Shown here one piece after another: positions 55,719 through 62,962 of a DNA stretch of 64,000 nucleotides. This stretch comes from Candidatus Bathyarchaeota archaeon. GTDB taxonomy: Archaea > Thermoproteota > Bathyarchaeia > Bathyarchaeales > SOJC01. The stretch is taken from positions 1-64,000 of the forward strand of contig JAOUKM010000002.1 of the NCBI GenBank assembly GCA_029882535.1, in the 5' to 3' direction. The notes beneath the pieces were generated by a model. It worked only from the letters and a program-made list of their open reading frames with translations, was not told the DNA's origin and searched no databases. The translations under genes and the position numbers were made by a program. Each line of letters starts with the position of its first letter. Within the stretch, counting starts at the first letter, position 1.

Positions 55719-56023
55719 TCAAGTCCTCTCTCCGTCTTTTTCTATCGGCAGTAGATGAGGTGTGTTATAATGTGTTAGAAGGCGAGTGGAGGGGGGAGAT
55801 AGGAAAAATGCGCAAATGGCAATTTCCTGATATAGATAAATACATCTAAACCTCCAACTCGCCATTTTGAATAAGGGAAATGGCAAGTATTTATTCCTTC
55901 TTCTCAAACAAGAAATATTTACAGCATAATGCATGTAAAGGAATTAGACAAACTGTATATGTGATACGGTTCTACACAGCGACATACAAGCCCTCTTCCT
56001 CTTTTTCTGTCGGCATCTTATGA
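55719..56023. repeat. imperfect direct repeat of about 38 bp
   Basis: The first copy (55719-55758) and second copy (55986-56023) share a CAAGyCCTCT start, then TCTTTTTCT and a TCGGCA block, and end in ATGA. They are about 268 bp apart. They could be recombinase or regulator binding sites; this is not shown. Confidence 0.45.
55781..55863. repeat. inverted repeat with 58-bp spacer
   Basis: GGCGAGTGGAGG (55781-55792) is matched on the opposite strand by CCTCCAACTCGCC (55851-55863), with one extra base. The pair could form a long stem-loop in RNA or mark a paired protein site. Confidence 0.45.
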
Positions 56024-56080
56024 CGCATGTCATGTTGTTTTTGCTGTTCCATGTAGAAGACAGCTTAACTTAACTTATCC

Positions 56081-56247
56081 TGTCTTATGATGGATCAACC
56101 AAGCCGTATACACAAGCACACTACAGCGACAAGCAACCGACACGCCTCAAATACCAAAACAAGCCTACTCCTACCTTCTTTGACCCCCTACCCATCGAAT
56201 TTTACCCGAAAAACCACACATACAACCCACATTATACGTCTGAGACC
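56081..56247. repeat. left copy of the cassette-flanking repeat
   Basis: Two blocks, 56081-56102 (containing GTCTTATGAT) and 56178-56247 (containing CGAATTTTACC), match 61383-61404 and 61409-61478 in the same order and orientation. Here a 75-bp insertion separates the blocks. Confidence 0.55.
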
Positions 56248-56285
56248 GATACCTGTAATCTATAAGCTCGCTTGTAGTTCTTATA

Positions 56286-57731
56286 TTACTGACTATGTGC
56301 GTCAAACAGCATAGCGACAGGTTTCTTTTGCAAAGCCTCTAATTGCTCCCTTTTGCTGATAAAAGCTTTCACCATTTGCATCAGTGATCCACTTCCAATA
56401 ATAGTAGACGCAACGCTTGCAGCCAATGCGAGGGGAGGGTAAAGTGTAGAAATTACACCCAAGCTTCCTGAAACCACAACTGATGCTCGACCGATCGCAT
56501 ATCTGCGTTTGTATTTTTCATTCAATCCCTTGACTTCCGAATCATGTCTTTTGAATGCTTCTTCAAGGTTATATTTTACTTGTCGTCCCACTTCAACAAA
56601 TTCCTCATCGCTTACATTATGAATATTCTTAACATTTTGCCGAAGAAAATCTCTCATTTCTTGTAGTTCCCCTCTTTCCCTCATTTTCTTAAGCTTGTTA
56701 AGAGGAACATTACCTAACCACTTCAGCTCTTCCTGCTGAAGTGCGTTCAAAATCAACATATCCTTTGATAATGGTCTCTTTTCCAAGTGTTTAAACACAA
56801 GCTCGTTGTCATTCTTAGCTTGCCACAGAAAGTAATTCAGAACGCCTTTAAAGTCAGTAATGAAGTTGGGTGCGATTTTTCCATTGACAATAAGATCATA
56901 TGTCAACATAGCTTGCCGTCCTCTTAATAGGAGATAAAAAGAATCAAGCAAAGAAAATGCCGAGTTGTATTTACTCTCATAATATTCCCGTAAGCTTTGT
57001 AAGTAATTCTCGTCAACAGGGTCTCCTTCAGGAATAACAAGCAACTCAGGCTTTTTAGTAAGGGAAATAAATTCGTCAAAACTCTTGATGTGAGAGAGAA
57101 ATTCCATTAATTCTTGCAACGATCTAAATTCATGTTGAAAAATGTCTGATGCAAGTAGAGGGGTTACAGTTTCACGGAGAAAGCAATCAGTTGATTCGAG
57201 AATGCCCTCCTTTTCAAGAGAGAAAACATAGCTTGGCGCTAGAGTGCAGATGGGAGTATTTAGTTCTGAGCGAAATAAATCTTCTATCGCAAGAAGACGA
57301 TGAGCCCAGTGGGCAACAAGATGGAATGATGTTACCTCACCAGTTTGTCTTTTCTCGAAAGTGAGCGCTTCTGAAAGTATGGGATCGTTAAAAATGATGG
57401 TGTCAGAATACAAACCCATTTTCTTCAAATAGTCAAAGGTCTCAAGTGAGCTCCTCTTATATGCATAAACCTCTCCAAGATATGTTGCTTTCAACCCACC
57501 AAGTTTGGCTACGTTACTCGCTTGAGTGCTCCATCTTAGCTTGCTGAGTTCTTGAAACAAGGATTCTATAGTTGTTTTCATCATAGTCGGACTGTAAAGT
57601 GTATTAATGGCACGAGAAAGCTCCAGATCAGTGTATCTCTTTTTTGATGCCCACTTCTCCAAGTCGCTGAAGTAATCTTTCAGAATCGAGAAATATCGCT
57701 CAGTAGTAGTACTCAACCTATCTCTCCCCAT
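56286..57731 (-). CDS. large helical protein with C-terminal hydrophobic segment, unknown
   Basis: The 481-residue protein is mainly helical and charged. A hydrophobic, glycine-alanine-rich stretch at about residues 418-455 (VVVSGSLGVISTLYPPLALA and onward) could be one or two membrane helices. It has no ATPase, nuclease or signal motif I recognise. It is the last gene of the minus-strand cassette and lies just inside the left flanking repeat. In defence cassettes, proteins with C-terminal membrane segments sometimes act as membrane-attacking effectors, but no family evidence supports that here. Confidence 0.65.
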   Translation of the reverse strand: MGRDRLSTTTERYFSILKDYFSDLEKWASKKRYTDLELSRAINTLYSPTMMKTTIESLFQELSKLRWSTQASNVAKLGGLKATYLGEVYAYKRSSLETFDYLKKMGLYSDTIIFNDPILSEALTFEKRQTGEVTSFHLVAHWAHRLLAIEDLFRSELNTPICTLAPSYVFSLEKEGILESTDCFLRETVTPLLASDIFQHEFRSLQELMEFLSHIKSFDEFISLTKKPELLVIPEGDPVDENYLQSLREYYESKYNSAFSLLDSFYLLLRGRQAMLTYDLIVNGKIAPNFITDFKGVLNYFLWQAKNDNELVFKHLEKRPLSKDMLILNALQQEELKWLGNVPLNKLKKMRERGELQEMRDFLRQNVKNIHNVSDEEFVEVGRQVKYNLEEAFKRHDSEVKGLNEKYKRRYAIGRASVVVSGSLGVISTLYPPLALAASVASTIIGSGSLMQMVKAFISKREQLEALQKKPVAMLFDAHSQ

Positions 57732-57996
57732 CTTCTTTCATAGCTTTACATTACTCAACTATTCTAGAATAAATGTTGTCCTAACATGATGAGCGAACGC
57801 TTGAGTCAAAAACTATGGAATATACCTTCATCTTTACTAGTGGAAAAAAATGTAGCAAGTACTGAAATGTAGGTAAAAAGGGGTATGGGTGTAAGAGTGT
57901 GTAGTATGATGGAAAACTAGCTATTCATTCTCTCACTTTCTGGATTCTGATTAGTTCCTTTGTTTATGCTATAACTTTTCTGTATTTCCAACAAAT
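57732..57996. other. intergenic region inside the cassette
   Basis: I see no supported gene in this 265-bp stretch upstream of the 481-residue protein. It should hold that gene's promoter, but no single TATA box stands out. Confidence 0.35.
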
Positions 57997-58158
57997 TTAG
58001 GGAATACCAAGATAGTGACGAATCAAGACACTAATTATCTCTATTACTGGAACAGATATTACTGCAATAGGCAATAGAATTGTTGCATACTTTATCCATT
58101 TCATGAAACTTGATTGCTGTTTAATAACTTCTGCTTGTTGAGAAAGAGTTTGTCCCAA
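57997..58158 (-). CDS. small single-pass membrane protein, possibly frame-broken
   Basis: A minus-strand frame from a TTG at 58158 to the TAA at 57997 encodes 53 residues, with a membrane helix around YATILLPIAVISVPVIEIIS. The frame immediately upstream (about 58250 to 58160, read in another phase) is also hydrophobic (SLFILFGGFSPFVLNVG). Together they could be one small two-helix membrane protein split by a frameshift. There is no clear ribosome binding site. It follows the 244-residue membrane gene on the same strand. Confidence 0.35.
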   Translation of the reverse strand: MGQTLSQQAEVIKQQSSFMKWIKYATILLPIAVISVPVIEIISVLIRHYLGIP

Positions 58159-58274
58159 AACTGAGAAAAATGCATCCCGACATTAAGAACAAATGGACTG
58201 AAGCCACCGAAGAGGATAAACAAAGATTTCCAGAATATTATAGCAAATAAATCTAAAAACGTTCATGATTTAAT

Positions 58275-59009
58275 CTACCACTTCTTCACATAATCAATAG
58301 CCCATTCTGGAAACATTCTTTCTCCAAGTTCTTGATTTACTTTTTGACAATAATCCCTGAAGTCCTTCACAAAATAGTTGAACTTTTCCCTAAAAGCCTC
58401 AAAATTTGCCTCAATGCCTTTGACAATCGGTTTATTAGTCGTATACATAATCTCGTGCACAAATTCTTCAATGATTTTTAGATGTCTCGTATAGATGTTT
58501 AAGCAAAACTCAAAATTTCCCATTATAAGATAGAGGTCACGAAAAGACTTGTTAAATTCGTCTAATCTTGCTTTTATCTCGAAAAAGGCATTTCTAAGTT
58601 CTGACTCAGCGTGATTTTGTAAAACGTGCCTAACTAGAGAGCTTTTAATTTCATTTTTATAATGTGTTCTCAAACTTTCCTCGATGCTTCTTACGTCGGA
58701 ACTAAATCTAAAAGCAGTATCCACAAGATCTTTGAACTGTGAGAAATGCTTTCTCGAGACCTTGTTCCGTTGACTCTTCAATCTAAATTTCTTAATCCTT
58801 CTGGAAATAGGTCTGATAAAAATCGCAATTGGTATGGAAAAGGAAAGTGCAATTAAAACAATAAAGGAGAAATGGAACCACCACCAAGGAACATTTTCAA
58901 CACTACTCAATAAACTAGTTCCAGCTACTATAATTGCAACCATTAAGCCAACAATTGCAACAAGCTCTCTTATCCCTAAAGCTTTCTTCTCCACTCGTTC
59001 TTTTTCCAA
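58275..59009 (-). CDS. two-helix membrane protein with helical cytoplasmic domain
   Basis: The 244-residue protein has two membrane helices near residues 12-32 and 39-62. A basic stretch (RRIKKFRLKSQRNKVSRKHF) follows, and then a helical domain of about 160 residues. I do not recognise the family. The layout, a short membrane anchor with a large inner helical domain, recurs in defence and element-borne genes but is not specific. It sits in the minus-strand cassette between the zinc-ribbon portal-like gene and a small membrane ORF. Confidence 0.6.
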   Translation of the reverse strand: MEKERVEKKALGIRELVAIVGLMVAIIVAGTSLLSSVENVPWWWFHFSFIVLIALSFSIPIAIFIRPISRRIKKFRLKSQRNKVSRKHFSQFKDLVDTAFRFSSDVRSIEESLRTHYKNEIKSSLVRHVLQNHAESELRNAFFEIKARLDEFNKSFRDLYLIMGNFEFCLNIYTRHLKIIEEFVHEIMYTTNKPIVKGIEANFEAFREKFNYFVKDFRDYCQKVNQELGERMFPEWAIDYVKKW

Positions 59010-59101
59010 AGTCTTTGCTCCTATTCTTCTAATCTTGTTTCTGGTTTATAAGAAATTATTGAAATTATCGAAAATATCTATCTTTGAATTCTAATTAGTT
59101 C

Positions 59102-59983
59102 TTATGAAAAAACGAGTCGTGGGAAATTATCGTAATCATAATTCCGACCTAGTATTCTAGGAAATAATTGACGTTCCACAACTCTGCTTATCGTATTTCT
59201 TCTTCTCTCAATATCATGTTGAAATCTCTGTTGTTCTATCTTCATAATGCTTGGTGGTGTTTGCATCCAAGGAAATATTAGACTATGAGGTATTCCAGCA
59301 GCACCTAATACGCCCGATTCCTTAAAATCTCTAAACTCTTTTAGACTGGAATATTTTGCTCCTCGCATATCCAATAAAGGAACCATTTCGGGTAAATCCC
59401 GCAAGAAATACCAAGTAGTAAACCAAAATCCTAAGATTGATTCACCTATCGGTTCACATACGGTCAAACCTACTTTGAAATGCAAACAGTCATCGATGTC
59501 GTACTTTATAGAAGGATCGTCAAATCTTTTGATCTCAACAATCTTTTGAAAATAAGATCTTCTTGGTGGTTCTTGAACCCAATCAATTCTAAATATTAAT
59601 ACCTGAGGTTTCAATCTCTTCAACGTTAAGATCTGATCTTTAGGAATCATTTGCATGAAAGAGCTACCATATAAAATCATATCATGCAATATTAGTCTTA
59701 GTAAATCTCGGAAATTACTTTCTTTAAGAGTGCTCTCTATTTTTTCTTGTTCTTGTGCTTGGAAAGCCTCTATGTGGTAATTTGCGTAGGCATGATCAAC
59801 AGTGACGTTGACCATTCTTTCGCACAATGGAATCGTACTGTACAATGAATGGTAAACACCAAAGAGATTAAAATACTTGCCACACCCTTTGCATAGAGCG
59901 AAATTCAAGTTTTTAAATGCTTCAAACTCAACAGAGTTCTCATAGTTACAATGCACACAGTTAACTTTTATAGGGGAAGACAT
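59102..59983 (-). CDS. zinc-ribbon protein with possible phage-portal-like region
   Basis: The 293-residue protein starts with a zinc ribbon (Cys9/Cys12 and Cys31/Cys34). The body has a stretch that recalls viral portal proteins: an aspartate-rich YDIDDCLHFKVGL, then GESILGFWFTTWYFLRDLPE, and a late IERRRNTISRVVERQLFPRI helix. In portal proteins the segment 'D-hydrophobic-HFK...GxSxL' lies in the clip-wing region. Similarity is suggestive only, and the protein is short for a portal (usually above 400 residues). It may be a truncated or repurposed viral gene. Confidence 0.45.
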   Translation of the reverse strand: MSSPIKVNCVHCNYENSVEFEAFKNLNFALCKGCGKYFNLFGVYHSLYSTIPLCERMVNVTVDHAYANYHIEAFQAQEQEKIESTLKESNFRDLLRLILHDMILYGSSFMQMIPKDQILTLKRLKPQVLIFRIDWVQEPPRRSYFQKIVEIKRFDDPSIKYDIDDCLHFKVGLTVCEPIGESILGFWFTTWYFLRDLPEMVPLLDMRGAKYSSLKEFRDFKESGVLGAAGIPHSLIFPWMQTPPSIMKIEQQRFQHDIERRRNTISRVVERQLFPRILGRNYDYDNFPRLVFS

Positions 59984-60096
59984 CTTTTGAATGCATAAAT
60001 TAACTCATACAATTATTATATTTTGTGGTTTAATTCTTTCGGAGAAGAAATGGAAGATGATGGACGGATGCGTCTTAATTCTATTCAAGACAATGC

Positions 60097-60312
60097 TCAT
60101 TTCTGTATTTGTATTAGTTCTTTTGGTTCAGCTAAAACTTCTCCACATTTTTCACATTTAGAAACTTGCAGAGGCTCATACATTGGTATCATGACTTTGA
60201 CTTTAGCTTCTGGAGAAGGTTGTTCTACGAATATCTTGTTTACTGGAATTCGATTCCAATGACCACAAGAGGAACATTTCAGTTTTAAGCGTCTTTCCAT
60301 TCGATTGACCAC
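60097..60312 (-). CDS. 71-residue zinc-ribbon protein overlapping the TIR gene
   Basis: The protein has two zinc-knuckles, CSSCGHWNR (Cys13/Cys16) and KCEKCGEVL (near residue 54), the usual two-pair zinc-ribbon. It overlaps the 3' end of the TIR-like gene by 28 bp. A start at Met5 (60300) would shorten this overlap to 16 bp. Overlap implies translational coupling, so this protein is a good candidate partner of the TIR-like protein. It may bind nucleic acid or a ligand, but that is not established. Confidence 0.65.
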   Translation of the reverse strand: MVNRMERRLKLKCSSCGHWNRIPVNKIFVEQPSPEAKVKVMIPMYEPLQVSKCEKCGEVLAEPKELIQIQK

Positions 60313-61214
60313 TTCTTTGTCTCTTCACTGGTCTCTTTGATGTCGTAGCCAGCTTCTCTAAGTTCCTTGATTATCTTGTCCTTTACTTCGTTTACCGATT
60401 CTTTGAAAGGTACATAGACTATTCCATGCATGTCTGAAGGTAGTTCAATATCGCCTTTGTACAAACAACAAACTCGATCACGACCTAATAATCCTATAAA
60501 ATACCCAAACTCCAGAACGACATTCTGACGTGCTCTATTCGTGAAAAACTTCGAAAACAATTCTAATAGTTTGAACCTCATCTGCTTATTACGGGCAGTC
60601 ATGAAAAGTTCTTCTATCACTTGTGTCAATGGTCTCGTTGATTCAGTCACCTTATTCATAGATGTTCCTAAAACGTCCTCTGCTAAAGCCCCTATATCGT
60701 CAGAAGTTAAAATAACAAAGGCGTAGCCAACATCAGAGTATTTCTCAAGCTTCTCAACAACTGTTCTGCTTGCACTTGGTTGTTCATGAAGAACAATGGG
60801 ATTAAGTCCAAATTCAGAAAGCATTGCCTTAAGTTCTTTCATTGGTTTGTGATCTCTACCATGAACAATAAAAACACTTTTTTTAGAAGTAATTGTTGAA
60901 AATTTCTCTCTTTCTTTCTTTGGTCTTTTCAACAAGATTTCTGTAACATCAATTCCGTCTACAAAATCGACCAAACAAGTATCCGCTGAAGATGAGATTT
61001 TGAAGGGAGTTCTTTTAATCAGAAAATAAGATACATCCGAAGGTCTAAATATCTTATTTTGGAGTTTAAAAGATTCTCCTGATAAATATGGCTCTGTTAT
61101 CCCTTTGACTACGTAAGCTTTGTGAAGATTCAATTGGTCTATATGTTTGATTTCTCGTGGTTCCTTTGAAGCATAGTAGAATAATCGTATATGATAGTAA
61201 GACATTTGAATCAA
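60285..61214 (-). CDS. TIR-like (PF10137 nucleotide-binding) domain protein
   Basis: The 309-residue protein has a C-terminal TIR-like domain from about residue 112 to 290. KSVFIVHGRDHKPMKELKAM, the helix LHEQPSASRTVVEKLEKYSD, the strand YAFVILTSDDIGAL and the conserved NVVLEFGYFIGLLGRDRV (Glu235 is the presumed catalytic residue) are visible. This family includes TIR effectors of cyclic-nucleotide and other antiviral systems that degrade NAD+. The N-terminal 110 residues are of unknown fold and may sense a trigger. It leads the minus-strand cassette. A defence role is inferred from the family and the island context. Confidence 0.85.
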   Translation of the reverse strand: MIQMSYYHIRLFYYASKEPREIKHIDQLNLHKAYVVKGITEPYLSGESFKLQNKIFRPSDVSYFLIKRTPFKISSSADTCLVDFVDGIDVTEILLKRPKKEREKFSTITSKKSVFIVHGRDHKPMKELKAMLSEFGLNPIVLHEQPSASRTVVEKLEKYSDVGYAFVILTSDDIGALAEDVLGTSMNKVTESTRPLTQVIEELFMTARNKQMRFKLLELFSKFFTNRARQNVVLEFGYFIGLLGRDRVCCLYKGDIELPSDMHGIVYVPFKESVNEVKDKIIKELREAGYDIKETSEETKKWSIEWKDA

Positions 61215-61783
61215 TAGAGTTAGGAGTATTTCAACACAAAAACTTATCGAAGAATTCCTGTGATTCAGATCTGCAATTCAAAACTATCAAGTGTTGCCTA
61301 GTTGTTATACAGATAACGAAGATGTCTAAAATAGTGAAGAGAAGGAAATCAGCATAACGAAGAGAGATAATGCAAGATACCACGTCTTATGATTGAGCAA
61401 CAAACTAGCTTTGACCTCCTAGGGTGCGAATTTTACCGAAAACCAATGTATGCAAAACCCAGTATATACCTGAGGTTTAGAGTATTTATCTACAAACACA
61501 ACCATTAGAAGGAGACTCCTACGGAAGAGAAAGAAGTGTAGTTCTTGAGTGAAGCTATTTTCTGTGAGAAATGTGGCTAAAAATACTATAATTATAGTAA
61601 GAAACAATCACAAAAGACTTCTTAGATATATAAAGAATTGGAGTTTACTTGGAGGATTTCTTAGAAAAAAGAGAAGTTTATGCACGTGAGTGTCGTCGAA
61701 TCTGTCTTCTAGATTGTAGAGTTAGAGATTGATTTAAGAAGCACAAACTTCTTATCTTACTGTGAAGAAAAGCAAAGTTACGC
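61215..61783. promoter_or_regulatory. divergent intergenic region with flanking repeat copy
   Basis: This 569-bp gap separates the divergent TIR-like gene (minus) and unknown plus-strand gene. It holds the right copy of the flanking repeat (61383-61478). AT-rich boxes near 61570-61630 (such as TATAATTATAG and GATATATAAAG) could be promoter elements. No gene is supported. Confidence 0.4.
61383..61478. repeat. right copy of the cassette-flanking repeat
   Basis: 61383-61404 (containing CGTCTTATGAT) and 61409-61478 (containing GCGAATTTTACC and CCTGAGG) match the two blocks at 56081-56247. Here they are nearly contiguous. The copies bracket the 5-kb minus-strand cassette in the same orientation. 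Confidence 0.55.
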
Positions 61784-62947
61784 TTGGCGATAATATTGAC
61801 TTCAATTGAGAATTTTCAGAAATATACTCTTGATCAGTTTCTGGAAAATGCAACTGAACAAGTAAGGAAGAAGAAACATAGAGTTTATTGCGATATTCTG
61901 ATTTCGTATCCCAACGTCTTTGATTCGTTGCCAGTGATTCTTGGTTATTATAGCGATCGTAAAAGAAGCCGTTGGACAGTCAATATATCTCAGTGTGCAG
62001 AAGAGGATTTTTATCTCTTAAGCTTTTTTCCAAAAGAGGGAACTATTGAGGAGAACCCAGTTTTCTTTTTCTGGAAGATATTGCGAGATGACAAATACGC
62101 CACAATTCTTTCATTTTCTCTACAAAGCTCTGCTGAAATACATAGAAGCCTTGATTCGTTAGTGAAATTTGCAAAAGGTCTTTGGTTTGCTTGGCTCGGT
62201 TCACGTTTCTTAGAAACGCTCGATTTATTTGCAATAAGAGAACTTGGAGAAGATGCACAGGTTTTAGCAAGTTTTCAAACAGCCATAGAGAAAGACAAAT
62301 TTATGCCTAGAAAAGTGAGAGCTTACCCTTTACCTCCTAGAGAATTTGTTCCGCTAGAAGAAATTCGAAACTGGGCTAAAGAAAAATACACCAAAGAGGG
62401 AGAAATTAAGACTTTTTCAAATATGAGATATCGAGTAATATCTGAAGAAAAAAGCATGTATTTCACTTTTTCAATAACCGATCGCTCAAGGATAACCTTT
62501 GAAAGAGGAGATTTTACTCTTTTCGTAACATTATTGAAACCTTTGCTTGTTGAAACTAGAAGAATACTAGATGTACTAAGAAGAAACTCTTACACTACTA
62601 CGAGAGAATCTACAGTTCTTGGCAAAAGTATGAAAATAAGAAGTTTTGATATAATCGAATCGTTAGTATTCAGGAGATCTAAAGAAACGGAAAAATGGTA
62701 CGATAATATCATAAAGTTATTCAGTTCGGATATTCGAGAAGAGAAGCTCATTAATTTTACACTATTGTCAGGTAATCCTTACTTCCTTGTGCACATCGTT
62801 GATGTGGAAAATAGTTCATCTGTCTATCTATCTGCAACAAGCGAAGAACTGCAGATAGTTCCTGCGGAATCATCGACAAAAGAAGGAACAATAGCCAAGA
62901 TTATAAATTTACTTCAAACAAAAGTAGATCCATCAATTTCTGTATAG
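61784..62947 (+). CDS. unknown protein paired with a nuclease-like gene
   Basis: The 387-residue protein is soluble-looking, with mixed alpha/beta composition and no signal peptide, membrane helix, zinc site or nucleotide motif I can recognise. It starts with a TTG at 61784, or at 61796. The next gene begins 15 bp after its stop on the same strand, preceded by GTGAGG, so the two form an operon. The position beside a PD-(D/E)XK-type candidate and across from a TIR-like gene suggests a defence or element function. That is context only. Confidence 0.6.
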   Translation: MAIILTSIENFQKYTLDQFLENATEQVRKKKHRVYCDILISYPNVFDSLPVILGYYSDRKRSRWTVNISQCAEEDFYLLSFFPKEGTIEENPVFFFWKILRDDKYATILSFSLQSSAEIHRSLDSLVKFAKGLWFAWLGSRFLETLDLFAIRELGEDAQVLASFQTAIEKDKFMPRKVRAYPLPPREFVPLEEIRNWAKEKYTKEGEIKTFSNMRYRVISEEKSMYFTFSITDRSRITFERGDFTLFVTLLKPLLVETRRILDVLRRNSYTTTRESTVLGKSMKIRSFDIIESLVFRRSKETEKWYDNIIKLFSSDIREEKLINFTLLSGNPYFLVHIVDVENSSSVYLSATSEELQIVPAESSTKEGTIAKIINLLQTKVDPSISV

Positions 62948-62962
62948 TGAGGGCTAGACTCA

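Larger units (their letters stand above)
55717..56285. other. gene-free stretch with repeats, 3' of the minus-strand cassette
   Basis: This 569-bp stretch has no convincing gene. It holds an imperfect direct repeat (55719-55758 and 55986-56023), an inverted repeat (55781-55792 with 55851-55863), and one copy (56081-56102 plus 56178-56247) of a sequence found again at 61383-61478. Confidence 0.5.

Noticed and set aside
57787-57793. ATGATGA as a possible C box of a C/D guide RNA
   Set aside because: No matching D box (CTGA) was found at a suitable distance.
61419-61607. 62-residue minus-strand ORF in the divergent gap
   Set aside because: It overlaps the flanking repeat; the matching region at the other copy does not preserve the peptide, and no start signal is evident.
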